Notes under the pieces: model-generated
What the model was told of the DNA's origin: nothing
Database searches by the model: none
What the model saw: the letters and a program-made list of their open reading frames with translations, nothing else
Position numbers and translations under genes: made by a program
Shown here: positions 8,536-17,110 of the stretch, in pieces
Layout: each line of letters starts with the position of its first letter
How positions within the stretch are numbered: the first letter of the stretch is position 1
Source: JABWAJ01 sp038323375
GTDB lineage: Bacteria > Bacteroidota > Bacteroidia > Chitinophagales > Saprospiraceae
DNA length: 64,000 bases
NCBI GenBank assembly: GCA_038323375.1
Contig: JBBQGV010000013.1
Coordinates: forward strand, 23,185 to 87,184
Direction: 5' to 3'

Positions 8536-9717
8536 ATGCACAAGGAGCTGAAGCCGGAAACCCAGGCAATTCGCATTCAAACCCGGCGTACTGCGGAAAT
8601 GGAGCATTCCACCCCACTTTTTCTGACCTCCGGCTTCTGTTACGATGCAGCAGAAGATATGGCGGCTGCGTTTGCAGATGATACGCTGGATGTCAATATT
8701 TACAGCCGTTTTTCCAATCCGAATGTGGATGAATTTATCCGAAAAGTCTGCGCTTTAGAAGGGGCAGACGACGGCATTGCGACCGGAACGGGCATGGCGG
8801 CCATTTTTTCTACCTTCATGACCTTCCTGGGGCAAGGCGACCATATCCTGTCGGCCTCGGCTGTATTTGGATCTACACACACCATTTTGACCAAATACCT
8901 GCCAAAATGGGGCGTTGAGTCTACTTATTTTGACATGACCAAGCCGGAAACCATTGAAAACCTAATTCGTCCCAATACTCGTATGTTGTATTTGGAAACC
9001 CCATCAAATCCGGGATTGGACATCATGGATCTGGAGTTTGCCGGTCAGTTGTGCCGTCGCCACGGTATCCTGTTTGTGGTGGACAACTGCTTCGCAACCC
9101 CCGTTTGTCAGCAACCCATTCGCTACGGCGCTGACCTCGTCATTCATTCCGCGACTAAATGGATGGATGGGCAGGGCAGGGTGCTGGGCGGCGTGGTGGT
9201 TGGGCGGCAGGAGCTGATTCACCAACTCTATCTCTTTGTGCGGAACACCGGGCCTTCTTTGAGTCCTTTTAACGCCTGGGTTTTGAGCAAAAGCCTGGAA
9301 ACGCTGTACATCAGGATGGAAAGACACGCAAAAAATGCCTTGGAACTTGCGCAAGCACTAACCAAAAACCCGAATTTAGTCCACGTAAAATACCCCTTTT
9401 TAGAAAGCCACCCGCAGCACGGAATTGCCCGGAAGCAGATGTTGGATGGGGGCGGCATTGTTGTATTTGAAGTAGCCGGCGGCATTGAACGCGGGCGTCG
9501 TTTTCTCAATGCGATCCAAATGATTTCAATGACCAATAACCTTGGCGACAGCCGGAGCATTGCATCGCACCCGGCGTCTACCACGCATTCCAAACTCAGC
9601 GAAGCAGAACAACAGGCGGTAGGGATTACCCCCGGGTTGATTCGCATTTCAGTTGGGTTGGAAGCAGCTTCAGATATCATTCAGGACATCGAACAAGCGC
9701 TAACCAATTCGGAATAG
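8536..9717 (+). CDS. metZ: O-succinylhomoserine sulfhydrylase-like PLP enzyme
   Basis: A 393-residue cystathionine-gamma-synthase-family enzyme of fold-type I, pyridoxal-phosphate dependent and cytoplasmic. The PLP lysine is Lys208 in HSATKWMDGQGR, and this DGQGR extension is characteristic of the MetZ subgroup. Other family blocks are YSRFSNPNVDEF, ATGTGMAAI, YLETPSNPG, VVDNCFATP (cofactor Asp183) and the C-terminal LIRISVGLE. The expected reaction is sulfide addition to O-succinyl- or O-acetylhomoserine to give homocysteine for methionine synthesis. The acyl donor cannot be decided from sequence. It stands alone between a terminator and a surface-protein gene. Confidence 0.85.
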   Translation: MHKELKPETQAIRIQTRRTAEMEHSTPLFLTSGFCYDAAEDMAAAFADDTLDVNIYSRFSNPNVDEFIRKVCALEGADDGIATGTGMAAIFSTFMTFLGQGDHILSASAVFGSTHTILTKYLPKWGVESTYFDMTKPETIENLIRPNTRMLYLETPSNPGLDIMDLEFAGQLCRRHGILFVVDNCFATPVCQQPIRYGADLVIHSATKWMDGQGRVLGGVVVGRQELIHQLYLFVRNTGPSLSPFNAWVLSKSLETLYIRMERHAKNALELAQALTKNPNLVHVKYPFLESHPQHGIARKQMLDGGGIVVFEVAGGIERGRRFLNAIQMISMTNNLGDSRSIASHPASTTHSKLSEAEQQAVGITPGLIRISVGLEAASDIIQDIEQALTNSE

Positions 9718-9767
9718 CGGATAAACGAATGTGTGTTTGTTTTTATAACTGTATTAAAATCAACATT

Positions 9768-11975
9768 ATGAGAAGGAAATTTACTTTGATTTTTACAATG
9801 CTAATGATTTTGGGAGCGGGCAGCCTTCGTGCGCAATTAGCTCCCGGCAGTATCGCGCCCAACTTTACCGGAACCGATATCCTCGGCGAAACCTGGACCC
9901 TTTACGATGCACTGGATCAAGGCAAAACCGCCATTATCGAGATTGTCTCCACCCAGGATGACGAGAGTTGGAACTACCACTCTCTCCAGACGCTGCAAAA
10001 TCTCTATGCTGCCTATGGCCCCACAGGCACGGACGAAATGGTCGTATTTCTTATAGAGGGCGACGCCGATACCAACACCGACTGCCTTTTTGGAGCGCCA
10101 GGCTGTGTTGGAGGCACGATCGGCGATTGGGTGACCGGCACACTTTACCCAATCATTGACGATGCCTCTATTGCAGAAACTTATGAAATCAGCAGTTTTC
10201 CAACGATTTATCACATCTGTGCGAACCGCATTGTCAATGAAATCGGCCAAGTGACGAGCGTCCCTGAAATTTATGGATTCAATAGTTTTTGCGAACCCGT
10301 CAATGGCAGCAACAATGCTTCAATACTGGCTTACAATGGCTTCGAAGGCATTTTTTGCCAGGAAGCTACGTTCGCTCCGTCTGCTTTGTTTCAAAACATG
10401 GGCGCGGACGAAATCACCTCTGCCAGCTTTGCTTTGTCTATTGATGGTGCGCCATTTACCGAAAAAAACTGGGTAGGCTCGCTGAATACCTACCAACTTG
10501 GAACGATCACTTTTGAAGAAATAACCCTCAGTTCTTCCACCAACTTCAGCATCAGCGTCACTTCTGTAAATGGTGTTGCGGATGATGATGCGGGCAATAA
10601 CTTGGTTACTGCACAGGTTTCACTGGCGATTGACGTCAATAACACCCTTGTAACCTTAGAATATACAACGGATGATTATCCGGAAGAATCTTATTGGGAA
10701 CTGTTAGACGCCAACGACCAGATACTCTATTCTGGTGGAAACCCGGGGATTTTCACTGGCCAGGACGGATCGGATATCTATGTTGAAAATACGGCGTACA
10801 CCTTAGAATTGGCTCTTCCTTCCGATGGATGCTACCGCTTTGTAACCTATGACCGTTTTGGCGATGGCATGTGTTGCCAGTATGGCGACGGGAGTTATGT
10901 GCTCCGCGATGCAGCAGGAACGGTCATGTTCTCCGGCGGTGAATTTGAATTTATTGCAGAACATCCGTTTGAAGTGAAAAATGCAAGTCCGGTTGTGAAC
11001 AACGCCCGCATTGCGGTGTACGAAGGAGAAAGGGGGGAATACTGTCAGGTGCTGACGTTTACGCCGAATTTGGTGGTTCAAAATTTAGGCAGCAACGAAA
11101 TTACTGCCCTCACGATTGAAGTGACGGGCGCAGGCTCCGTGCAAACCTTTGAGTGGACCGGCAACCTTGCTTCCTCGAATTATGAATTAATTTCGCTGGA
11201 TGAATTGGTCTTGTCCGGCGCTGCCGACCTGACCTTCACCATCACTGAAGTGAACGGCGAAGCAGATGACTATGCTTTTGGAAATCAATACGGTGTGCCG
11301 CTGGTACGCGTCCCCGGTACGGAGTACCAAACGGTGAGCGTGCGCATTGTGACCGATGAGTATGGCTATGAAACCTATTGGCAGATCACCGATGACGCCG
11401 GCACTGTAATTGCAGAAGGCGGCAATGAACTGGTAGGCCCCGATGGCGGCGGTTTGCGGGTTGCCAGTGCAGGGGATCCCGGTGCTTACGGGCAGTTCGA
11501 AACAATTGACGTGCAGGTAGATTTACCGGCTGAAGGCTGCTATAATTTCCTGATTGTAGATGATTATGGCGATGGGATTTGCTGCGAATACGGCGACGGC
11601 TTGTTCCGCGTCAGCGATCAGGATAACGTCGTGGTCGCGACGGGCGATGTATTTGATGATTTTCTCCTCACTGCATTTGAAGTAGAGGTCATCGTGGGGG
11701 TCAAAGAATTTAAAGAACTGGGCGATCTGATGCTGTTCCCGAACCCGGTTCGCGACGAATTGATGCTGAATTTCGACCTGACAACACCTACTACCCTGCA
11801 ACTGAGCGTTCGGAATGCCCTGGGGCAGTTGGTTCAAACCGTGGCAACTGATGATTTTACTGCCGGAAAACATACCCTGCGCATTCCGGTTTCTACCCTG
11901 AGCGACGGGGTTTACCTGCTGACTTTCAGCAACGGTGCGCAGGCGACGAGTAGGAGGTTTGTGGTGCAGCATTAA
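9768..11975 (+). CDS. T9SS-exported protein with redoxin-like N-terminus and two Cys/Gly repeats
   Basis: 735 residues, ATG at 9768, signal peptide MRRKFTLIFTMLMILGAGSLRAQ. Residues 24-170 look like a thioredoxin/peroxiredoxin-like fold (LAPGSIAPNFTGTDILGE, then a long insertion and FPTIYHIC), but no CxxC is visible, so redox activity is doubtful. Two homologous modules of about 230 residues follow. Each has a CQ-F-P start and ends in a glycine/cysteine block: GCYRFVTYDRFGDGMCC and GCYNFLIVDDYGDGICC, each continuing YGDG. The C-terminus is a type IX sorting domain (LFPNPVRDELMLNF, NALGQLVQTV, GVYLLTFSNG). It is therefore cell-surface attached or secreted. Function unknown. Confidence 0.8.
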   Translation: MRRKFTLIFTMLMILGAGSLRAQLAPGSIAPNFTGTDILGETWTLYDALDQGKTAIIEIVSTQDDESWNYHSLQTLQNLYAAYGPTGTDEMVVFLIEGDADTNTDCLFGAPGCVGGTIGDWVTGTLYPIIDDASIAETYEISSFPTIYHICANRIVNEIGQVTSVPEIYGFNSFCEPVNGSNNASILAYNGFEGIFCQEATFAPSALFQNMGADEITSASFALSIDGAPFTEKNWVGSLNTYQLGTITFEEITLSSSTNFSISVTSVNGVADDDAGNNLVTAQVSLAIDVNNTLVTLEYTTDDYPEESYWELLDANDQILYSGGNPGIFTGQDGSDIYVENTAYTLELALPSDGCYRFVTYDRFGDGMCCQYGDGSYVLRDAAGTVMFSGGEFEFIAEHPFEVKNASPVVNNARIAVYEGERGEYCQVLTFTPNLVVQNLGSNEITALTIEVTGAGSVQTFEWTGNLASSNYELISLDELVLSGAADLTFTITEVNGEADDYAFGNQYGVPLVRVPGTEYQTVSVRIVTDEYGYETYWQITDDAGTVIAEGGNELVGPDGGGLRVASAGDPGAYGQFETIDVQVDLPAEGCYNFLIVDDYGDGICCEYGDGLFRVSDQDNVVVATGDVFDDFLLTAFEVEVIVGVKEFKELGDLMLFPNPVRDELMLNFDLTTPTTLQLSVRNALGQLVQTVATDDFTAGKHTLRIPVSTLSDGVYLLTFSNGAQATSRRFVVQH

Positions 11976-12014
11976 TGCCGCAACAAGTCTATTGAATGAA
12001 CCGGATTAGCATGC

Positions 12015-12055
12015 CCGTAGGTACGCAATGTTGACGCTATATTGCGTACCTACGG
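12015..12055. repeat. Perfect 15-bp inverted repeat
   Basis: CCGTAGGTACGCAAT (12015-12029) and its exact complement (12041-12055) around an 11-nt spacer, between two convergent genes. It could be a bidirectional terminator or a dispersed repeat. There is no T-run on either side. Confidence 0.6.
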
Positions 12056-12203
12056 CACGTTGATCCATCCCAAATGCTTCGTTTGTACCGGCATTAGATC
12101 TCTACAGTACGAGGCTCAAAAAATTCTGATGTCTCCTGTTTCTAACACATCACCACGCACAAAACTTAGCGGTGAAATAAGATGAACCACAAATTTCGGG
12201 GGG

Positions 12204-13145
12204 TCAGAGTGCCGAAGCCCTTACCAAAAAAAAGCCATCTTCGCCCTGGGGCTGGTAGAGGGGCATAAGCAGCCAGCCATCTACAACCGCATAAATGGGG
12301 CCATTCTGGTCGTGCGCAAGCAACTGGTCTTTTTTTACCGGCTGGAAATTGTGATACCCCGGTAGCATCACAAACTGGTCGTCGGGATGCACCCGGTGTA
12401 CTTCCACTAAATCAACGACCCTCGGCAACCCTTTTGAATAAGCGATCAACAATTCGTCGTGGTGATTTTCCACGTCGTGCGATCCAACGCAACCTATGGA
12501 TTGCATGCAGTTGATGATGGCAGCAATACAGCGGTTCACAGAAAGGGGATCGCCGTGTTGCCCGCCTTCAAAACCGATTCCAACGGTCGGAATTCCGGTA
12601 CGTTCAGGGGTGAAATAATGCAACAAGGTGCCGGAAATGCCCTGGAGCAAACCAGTGATGACCGGGGCGTGCATGGCAATGCCGATGCGGACGCTTTCCG
12701 GATCTGAGCTTGCAATGGCGAAGATGCCGCCTTCTGCACTCGTGGTGTGTAGGTCGAGGAAAACGATCCGGGGGGGATGGATGATCGTGATGGCTTTTTC
12801 GATCAAGTCTGCCAATTCCCGCAGTTCCCGGTCTTCGGCTTCTAAGTTTTCTGGGTCGTGCTGGCGGACGCGCGCGATATTTTCGGGCGTCCACTGGCGG
12901 TTGAGGTCTTTGCGGATAAAACGCTTGCCTTCCCGGATGGCGCGCAGATTCCCGCGCAACCCAATCAATACACCGTGGAAGACGAACCCCGGATTCACAA
13001 GCGGTTCCTTTTCCAGCATTTCAAACAGGATTTCTAATGCGCGCACACCGGCCATTTCGTTGCCGTGCATGCCGCTGAAAACCAAAAACAAAGGGCCGGG
13101 TAAGTCGCCGTCGTATCGGCCAATGATGCGTTCGTTGTCCTGCAT
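12204..13145 (-). CDS. Succinylglutamate desuccinylase/aspartoacylase-family metalloenzyme
   Basis: A 313-residue M14-like zinc deacylase, cytoplasmic. The zinc ligands are HGNE (His27, Glu30) and His133 in LDLHTTSAEGG. The DLNRQW substrate-binding motif follows RFIRK near residue 80, and the catalytic Glu is expected at Glu193 in IGFEGGQHGD. The family hydrolyses N-acyl amino acids such as N-succinylglutamate or N-acetylaspartate; the substrate here is not determined. It is the last gene of a minus-strand run after the anti-sigma gene (79-bp gap), so it may be a target of that sigma factor, although the gap allows a separate promoter. Confidence 0.85.
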   Translation of the reverse strand: MQDNERIIGRYDGDLPGPLFLVFSGMHGNEMAGVRALEILFEMLEKEPLVNPGFVFHGVLIGLRGNLRAIREGKRFIRKDLNRQWTPENIARVRQHDPENLEAEDRELRELADLIEKAITIIHPPRIVFLDLHTTSAEGGIFAIASSDPESVRIGIAMHAPVITGLLQGISGTLLHYFTPERTGIPTVGIGFEGGQHGDPLSVNRCIAAIINCMQSIGCVGSHDVENHHDELLIAYSKGLPRVVDLVEVHRVHPDDQFVMLPGYHNFQPVKKDQLLAHDQNGPIYAVVDGWLLMPLYQPQGEDGFFLVRASAL

Positions 13146-13224
13146 GGTTCAAAATCAAGTAGTTAGTTATCCATTTAATCGAGTGTATAGCAGCGCGGGG
13201 AGGGGGTCTTTTCAAGTGACGCCC

Positions 13225-13962
13225 TCACTTGCCCCACTCCAAGCGAGTTAGCAATAATTGTGCGCGGTCAAAAAATGAAGAAGCCGGCTCAATGGTTTGC
13301 AGGGCGGTACGGCAGGCTGCATCATTGCCGGATTTCAACTCGTTGAGTGCAAGATACCAGTCGGCAAAATCTTTGAGGGAAGCTTCAGCGCCGGCAAAAT
13401 CCTGAAAAATGAGCCGGGCTTCCGCCGATTTGTCCAATTCCATTTTGCAAATGCCAAGGTAAAGCCGTGCCTGGCGATCATTGGGGAATTGATCGGTGTA
13501 TTGAACCAGTTGGGTTTCGGCTTTTGCATAGTCGCCGGATTGAAAAGCGACCTCGGTTTCAGCCCAATTGGTCGCTCCCCCTGATTTTTCGGACAAAGCC
13601 AATGGCGGGTGTTGTGCAAATTCATCGAAAAGGGATGGCACGCTCCAGAATTGCCACAGCAAAAGCAAGATCACGGCTGCTGCTGCGACGGCGGAAGCAA
13701 TCCCAATCAAACGCCTTCGCGGCATGGGGATGATTTTTCCCGACGCTTGTTGTATTTTGAAATATTCGCCTCCAATACCTTGCAATTGCTTTTGCAACGC
13801 GCTTTTTTGGGTCTGATGCTGTAAAAAATGCGCCATGTCGCGCTGTACAGCCAAATCCTTTGCCAATTGCGCATCGTCGGCTAACTCCTGCTCAAATTGC
13901 TGTTTTTCAGCCGTATCCATTTCCCCGTTCAGGTAGCGGTCTATGCGTTCCGTATTATCCAT
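13225..13962 (-). CDS. Anti-sigma-factor-like membrane protein with TPR-like C-terminus
   Basis: 245 residues. The N-terminal cytoplasmic part (ERIDRYLNGEMDTAEKQQFE) is the standard opening of Bacteroidota anti-sigma proteins. One membrane helix spans about residues 85-105 (LIGIASAVAAAAVILLLLW). The periplasmic remainder is helical, with TPR-like features (AFQSGDYAKAETQL, ARLYLGICKMELDKSAEA). ATG 13960-13962 overlaps the last 8 bp of the sigma gene, so the two are translationally coupled. The expected role is to hold the upstream sigma factor at the membrane until an envelope signal is received. No zinc-binding HxxxCxxC is seen. Confidence 0.75.
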   Translation of the reverse strand: MDNTERIDRYLNGEMDTAEKQQFEQELADDAQLAKDLAVQRDMAHFLQHQTQKSALQKQLQGIGGEYFKIQQASGKIIPMPRRRLIGIASAVAAAAVILLLLWQFWSVPSLFDEFAQHPPLALSEKSGGATNWAETEVAFQSGDYAKAETQLVQYTDQFPNDRQARLYLGICKMELDKSAEARLIFQDFAGAEASLKDFADWYLALNELKSGNDAACRTALQTIEPASSFFDRAQLLLTRLEWGK

Positions 13963-14539
13963 TGCTTCCTTCTTTAAAATGTTCATGGAAAAGTTGCCGC
14001 CAGCGCGCCGTACAACGGTGCTTGCTTTGGTAAACCGCGTTCGCATTGGCCAGCCCAAGCGTCGAAGCAATGCTTTCAACGGACAATTCACCCGCGGTGA
14101 TCATAGTCAATAACTTCTGACATTGATCACTTAGCAGTGTGAACACCCGCGACAGGCATTCCTGACGCTGTTGGTGCAGGATGGCTTCTTCTGCGGCTTC
14201 CCATTCCGGCGTTTCCTCCTCATATCGGGCTGATTCGGCATTCCTTACGTTTGCTTCGCGTTTTTTTTTCGATAAGCGGTCGAACCATTTTCTTTGGCAG
14301 ATGGTCATCAGTAAAGCGCCAAAAGAACTCGTCAGTTGGAAGTCGCTGCGGCCGCAATAGCGGTCATAAATGGCCATGAGGGCATCCTGAAAGAGATCCT
14401 GCGCGTCTTCTGCCTCGCCATTATTTTGCAACACCCAATGCAGGATGCCCTTGGAAAACTTGCTGTAAATCTCCCGGATCAGGCGCTGATCGCCGTTCGA
14501 CAAAGCATCGAAGTATTGTTGGTCGGGATGTTGGCTCAT
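13955..14539 (-). CDS. ECF-type RNA polymerase sigma factor
   Basis: 194 residues of the sigma-70 family, group 4. Region 2 runs through NGEAEDAQDLFQDALMAIYDRY (the DLFQDA motif binds core polymerase), followed by ICQRKWFDRLSKKKRE. Region 4 is LSDQCQKLLTMITAGELSVESIASTLGLANANAVYQSKHRC, a -35-reading helix-turn-helix. It overlaps the anti-sigma start by 8 bp. It is divergent from the PKD/beta-barrel gene across about 330 bp. Such sigma factors often drive adjacent surface-protein genes, so the divergent PKD and CHAT genes are candidate targets; this is inference. Confidence 0.9.
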   Translation of the reverse strand: MSQHPDQQYFDALSNGDQRLIREIYSKFSKGILHWVLQNNGEAEDAQDLFQDALMAIYDRYCGRSDFQLTSSFGALLMTICQRKWFDRLSKKKREANVRNAESARYEEETPEWEAAEEAILHQQRQECLSRVFTLLSDQCQKLLTMITAGELSVESIASTLGLANANAVYQSKHRCTARWRQLFHEHFKEGSNG

Positions 14540-14866
14540 GTCTGGAATTTGCCATTAAGGTAATTTTTTCTGAATTAAGGGCGTAAGATTTTTTAAGCCC
14601 CCCGGATGTATGGATGTATTTCAATTGCAAAGTCATTCAAACACCATGACTTGCGGCATGCATTTGGAAGCCGGGATCATCACTTTCGATGCCAGCGAAC
14701 TTTCTGTAACCTCAGAAACTAATCTGACACAACTCATCGGCGATTTGCCGTAAGGAGCGTGTCGATAATCCCAGAACAGGGCCTCCGTTGCAGATGCAGC
14801 GGGGGCTTTTTGTAAAAAAACCTTACCTTGTACAAGCTTTCCATTTATCCAAAATCGCTTGCGACT
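14540..14866. other. Divergent intergenic region with a GC-rich hairpin
   Basis: Upstream of both the sigma gene and the PKD/beta-barrel gene. A hairpin-like GCCTCCGTTGCA / TGCAGCGGGGGC pair (about 14781-14806) is followed by TTTTTG, but no + strand gene ends before it. It may be a leader attenuator or an orphan terminator. No clear promoter seen. Confidence 0.35.
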
Positions 14867-16885
14867 ATGAAAAACTTAACCAACGGCTTTTTCCTGCTGC
14901 TGTTTTTAGCAGGCTCTTCGCTTGCCGCGCAAACGCCGGAAAGACAAGCTGATTTTATGACCCGCAACCTTGGCGATACCGTTTTGTTTGCCCCGGTTTT
15001 GCCGCCGTTGGTTCAGATGGCCGGCGCGCCGCAGGCCTATTACGAACATTATTGGGAGTTTGGCGACGGCACGTTTAGTTTTGAGGAAACCCCGCGCCAT
15101 CTCTACGTGGACACCAGCAGCCGGGAGGTCTATTACTTAGCGACGGGAAAATACGACAACGGCAAAGCACCCAAACCGCGCAAAAAAAACGCAGCAAGGG
15201 TGAAAGCGAAATCACAGGGAGCAATGGCCGATGCCGGAAATACAATGCCTGCTGTTTTACCCAATACGCGATCACCACTGGGCCTTCGGGTGGTGCGCAA
15301 CCCGCGAGCAGGAGAAGAATTAGCGGGCATATTTGCTTACGCCAACCGCACGCCGGTGCCGCAGTCCGGGACGCTGCACCTGTTTTTTAATCAAAAAGAA
15401 TACCGCCATCCGCATTTCAATTTTAAAGAAGGGCGAACGCATTTTGGCGAAAAAGAAACCATAAAAAGCCTGAGTTGGGAAGGATCGCCGCTGCTTTACA
15501 ACGGTTGGGCCAATCTCGATCAAGTCTCTGACTGGTACGCGATCAGCTTGCCCGACCGCGAACCGGAAGAAGCCTTGAGCGAACTGGAAGCAAAATACCA
15601 GGCTTCAGTAAGCTGGCGTTTCGACGGCCTGATGCCCGATGAATTGCGCCATTTATTTTTTTCGTTCGAAGCCACGGAAGCCATGCTGGCCGACACGAAC
15701 GCCATCATTACCATCAGCGGGCTGTTGATTTCGGACGACCGGCGTGTGGTGGAGCAATACGACTTAGAAATGGAAATTGTGGCTTCTCACGACCCCAATT
15801 ACATTGCCGTATCGCACCGACGCACCGGTTTTCGCGGTTTTCGCGGTAAAGATTTGGTGTACAAAGTGCATTTTCAGAACAACGGCGAAGGCCCGGCCAG
15901 CAAAGTGGAAGTCAGCTGCGATGTGCCGCCCGGACTCAGCGCTGCTAACCTTCAGGTGCTCGACCTTTACCCGCAATGCCTGCTTTGTCCCGATCAGGGC
16001 GCGCCGGAATGGAGCTGTTTGGATACTACTTTCCGGGATGGCAAAGTGGTGTTTACGTTTCAGAACATCTACCTGCCCGGCACGCGTCAGGAGGGGATTA
16101 ATGACCGGGATTCTACAAAGGGGTTCATTAAATACCGCTTGTTGCCGGATAAAAAAATCCGCAAGCTAAGTTTAGATTCCCGCGCCGAAATCGTGTTTGA
16201 TAAAAACCCGCCCATCCGCACCAACAGCGCCACCACGGCCTTCAAACCCGGTTTTTCGCCGGGGCTAATGGCGGGCTGGAATTTTTTCCCCGACGCACCA
16301 GCGCAAAATCATTTCGCTTTTGGCGTCAGCGTGTCGCCGTTTAGCCCGTACAAGCGGTTTTTGCAGGCAGAATTGTGGATAGGATTGCTGGGAAAGCAAA
16401 CCCAAAATGAGTTGATCCAAGAGAATTATCAGCGTACCACCGCAGGCCAAAATGGCGAACCCACTGAAATTATTGACAGTGTGGTATTGGGAAAACGCAC
16501 TACGATTGAAACTTCGCTGGTCAACCTCGGCATCGTTCCGCTGGAAATTCGGAAAAACTGGTCGGACTTTTTTAGCACCGGTGCCGGAATCCTGTTAAAC
16601 CTGAATACCCGCGACTTTGAAACGCAGGAAACCGGCAGAACCACCACGGTACAACGCTGTTTGATGTTTTTGGGATCAACGCAATTGGATTGTTCCGATC
16701 CTGTAGAGACATCTTTAGCGGATGTTTCTTCCACCCGGCGCGTCACGACCCTGCGCGCTGCCATTTTCGCCGACCTCCATATCGGGTTGGTGCGCAAAGG
16801 GCCTGCTTTGGCGGTGCGACCAATTTTGCGCTTTGGCGAAAAGCCTTCGTTTCAAATATCGGCGTTTGCTTATTGGAAGTTTTAG
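14867..16885 (+). CDS. PKD-domain outer-membrane protein with C-terminal beta-barrel
   Basis: 672 residues. ATG 14867 starts a signal peptide (MKNLTNGFFLLLFLAGSSLAAQ). A PKD-like segment near residues 58-80 contains WEFGDGTFSFEETPRHLY. A lysine-rich linker (KAPKPRKKNAARVKAK) follows, then a DUF11-like module (DLVYKVHFQNNGEGPASKVEV, DVPPGLSA). From about residue 470 alternating strands end in the aromatic C-terminus AFAYWKF, typical of an outer-membrane barrel. No T9SS tail. It lies 226 bp before the CHAT gene on the same strand. Function unknown; it could couple surface sensing to the CHAT protein. Confidence 0.65.
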   Translation: MKNLTNGFFLLLFLAGSSLAAQTPERQADFMTRNLGDTVLFAPVLPPLVQMAGAPQAYYEHYWEFGDGTFSFEETPRHLYVDTSSREVYYLATGKYDNGKAPKPRKKNAARVKAKSQGAMADAGNTMPAVLPNTRSPLGLRVVRNPRAGEELAGIFAYANRTPVPQSGTLHLFFNQKEYRHPHFNFKEGRTHFGEKETIKSLSWEGSPLLYNGWANLDQVSDWYAISLPDREPEEALSELEAKYQASVSWRFDGLMPDELRHLFFSFEATEAMLADTNAIITISGLLISDDRRVVEQYDLEMEIVASHDPNYIAVSHRRTGFRGFRGKDLVYKVHFQNNGEGPASKVEVSCDVPPGLSAANLQVLDLYPQCLLCPDQGAPEWSCLDTTFRDGKVVFTFQNIYLPGTRQEGINDRDSTKGFIKYRLLPDKKIRKLSLDSRAEIVFDKNPPIRTNSATTAFKPGFSPGLMAGWNFFPDAPAQNHFAFGVSVSPFSPYKRFLQAELWIGLLGKQTQNELIQENYQRTTAGQNGEPTEIIDSVVLGKRTTIETSLVNLGIVPLEIRKNWSDFFSTGAGILLNLNTRDFETQETGRTTTVQRCLMFLGSTQLDCSDPVETSLADVSSTRRVTTLRAAIFADLHIGLVRKGPALAVRPILRFGEKPSFQISAFAYWKF

Positions 16886-16917
16886 TTTGGTAAATCGGCG
16901 TATTTTTGGAGCGTTGG

Positions 16918-17022
16918 TACCACGTACCACGTACCACGTACCACGTACCACGTACCACGTACCACGTACCACGTACCACGTACCACGTACCACGTACCAC
17001 GTACCACGTACCACGTACCACG
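16918..17022 (+). repeat. Heptamer tandem array TACCACG x15
   Basis: Fifteen exact consecutive copies of the 7-bp unit TACCACG (105 bp) in the gap between the PKD/barrel gene and the CHAT gene. Seven-bp units shift frame when copy number changes, but the array lies outside both genes, so any effect would be on promoter or leader spacing. It is open in several frames only because the unit contains no stop codon. Confidence 0.95.
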
Positions 17023-17025
17023 CCA

Positions 17026-17097
17026 CGTTTACTAAACTTCCAAAGTTTAGTAAACGTAAAAAACGTAAAAAACGTAAAAAACGTAAAAACGTAAAAC
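17026..17097 (+). promoter_or_regulatory. Hairpin plus A-rich tandem repeats upstream of the CHAT gene
   Basis: A perfect 14-bp stem, CGTTTACTAAACTT (17026-17039) with its complement at 17043-17056, closes a 3-nt loop. About four copies of a CGTAAAAAA-type nonamer follow to 17097. The CHAT start codon is 14 bp further. The hairpin may terminate read-through or shape the CHAT mRNA leader. The A-rich repeats supply the A-rich start region typical of the phylum. Confidence 0.6.
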
Positions 17098-17110
17098 CGA
17101 ACCGAAATAA

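Noticed and set aside
14779..14812. Terminator for a + strand gene before 14867
   Set aside because: No + strand gene ends upstream of it. Left as an uncertain leader hairpin.
16918..17022. CRISPR-like array
   Set aside because: The units are 7 bp with no spacers and are directly tandem, and there are no cas genes in the window.
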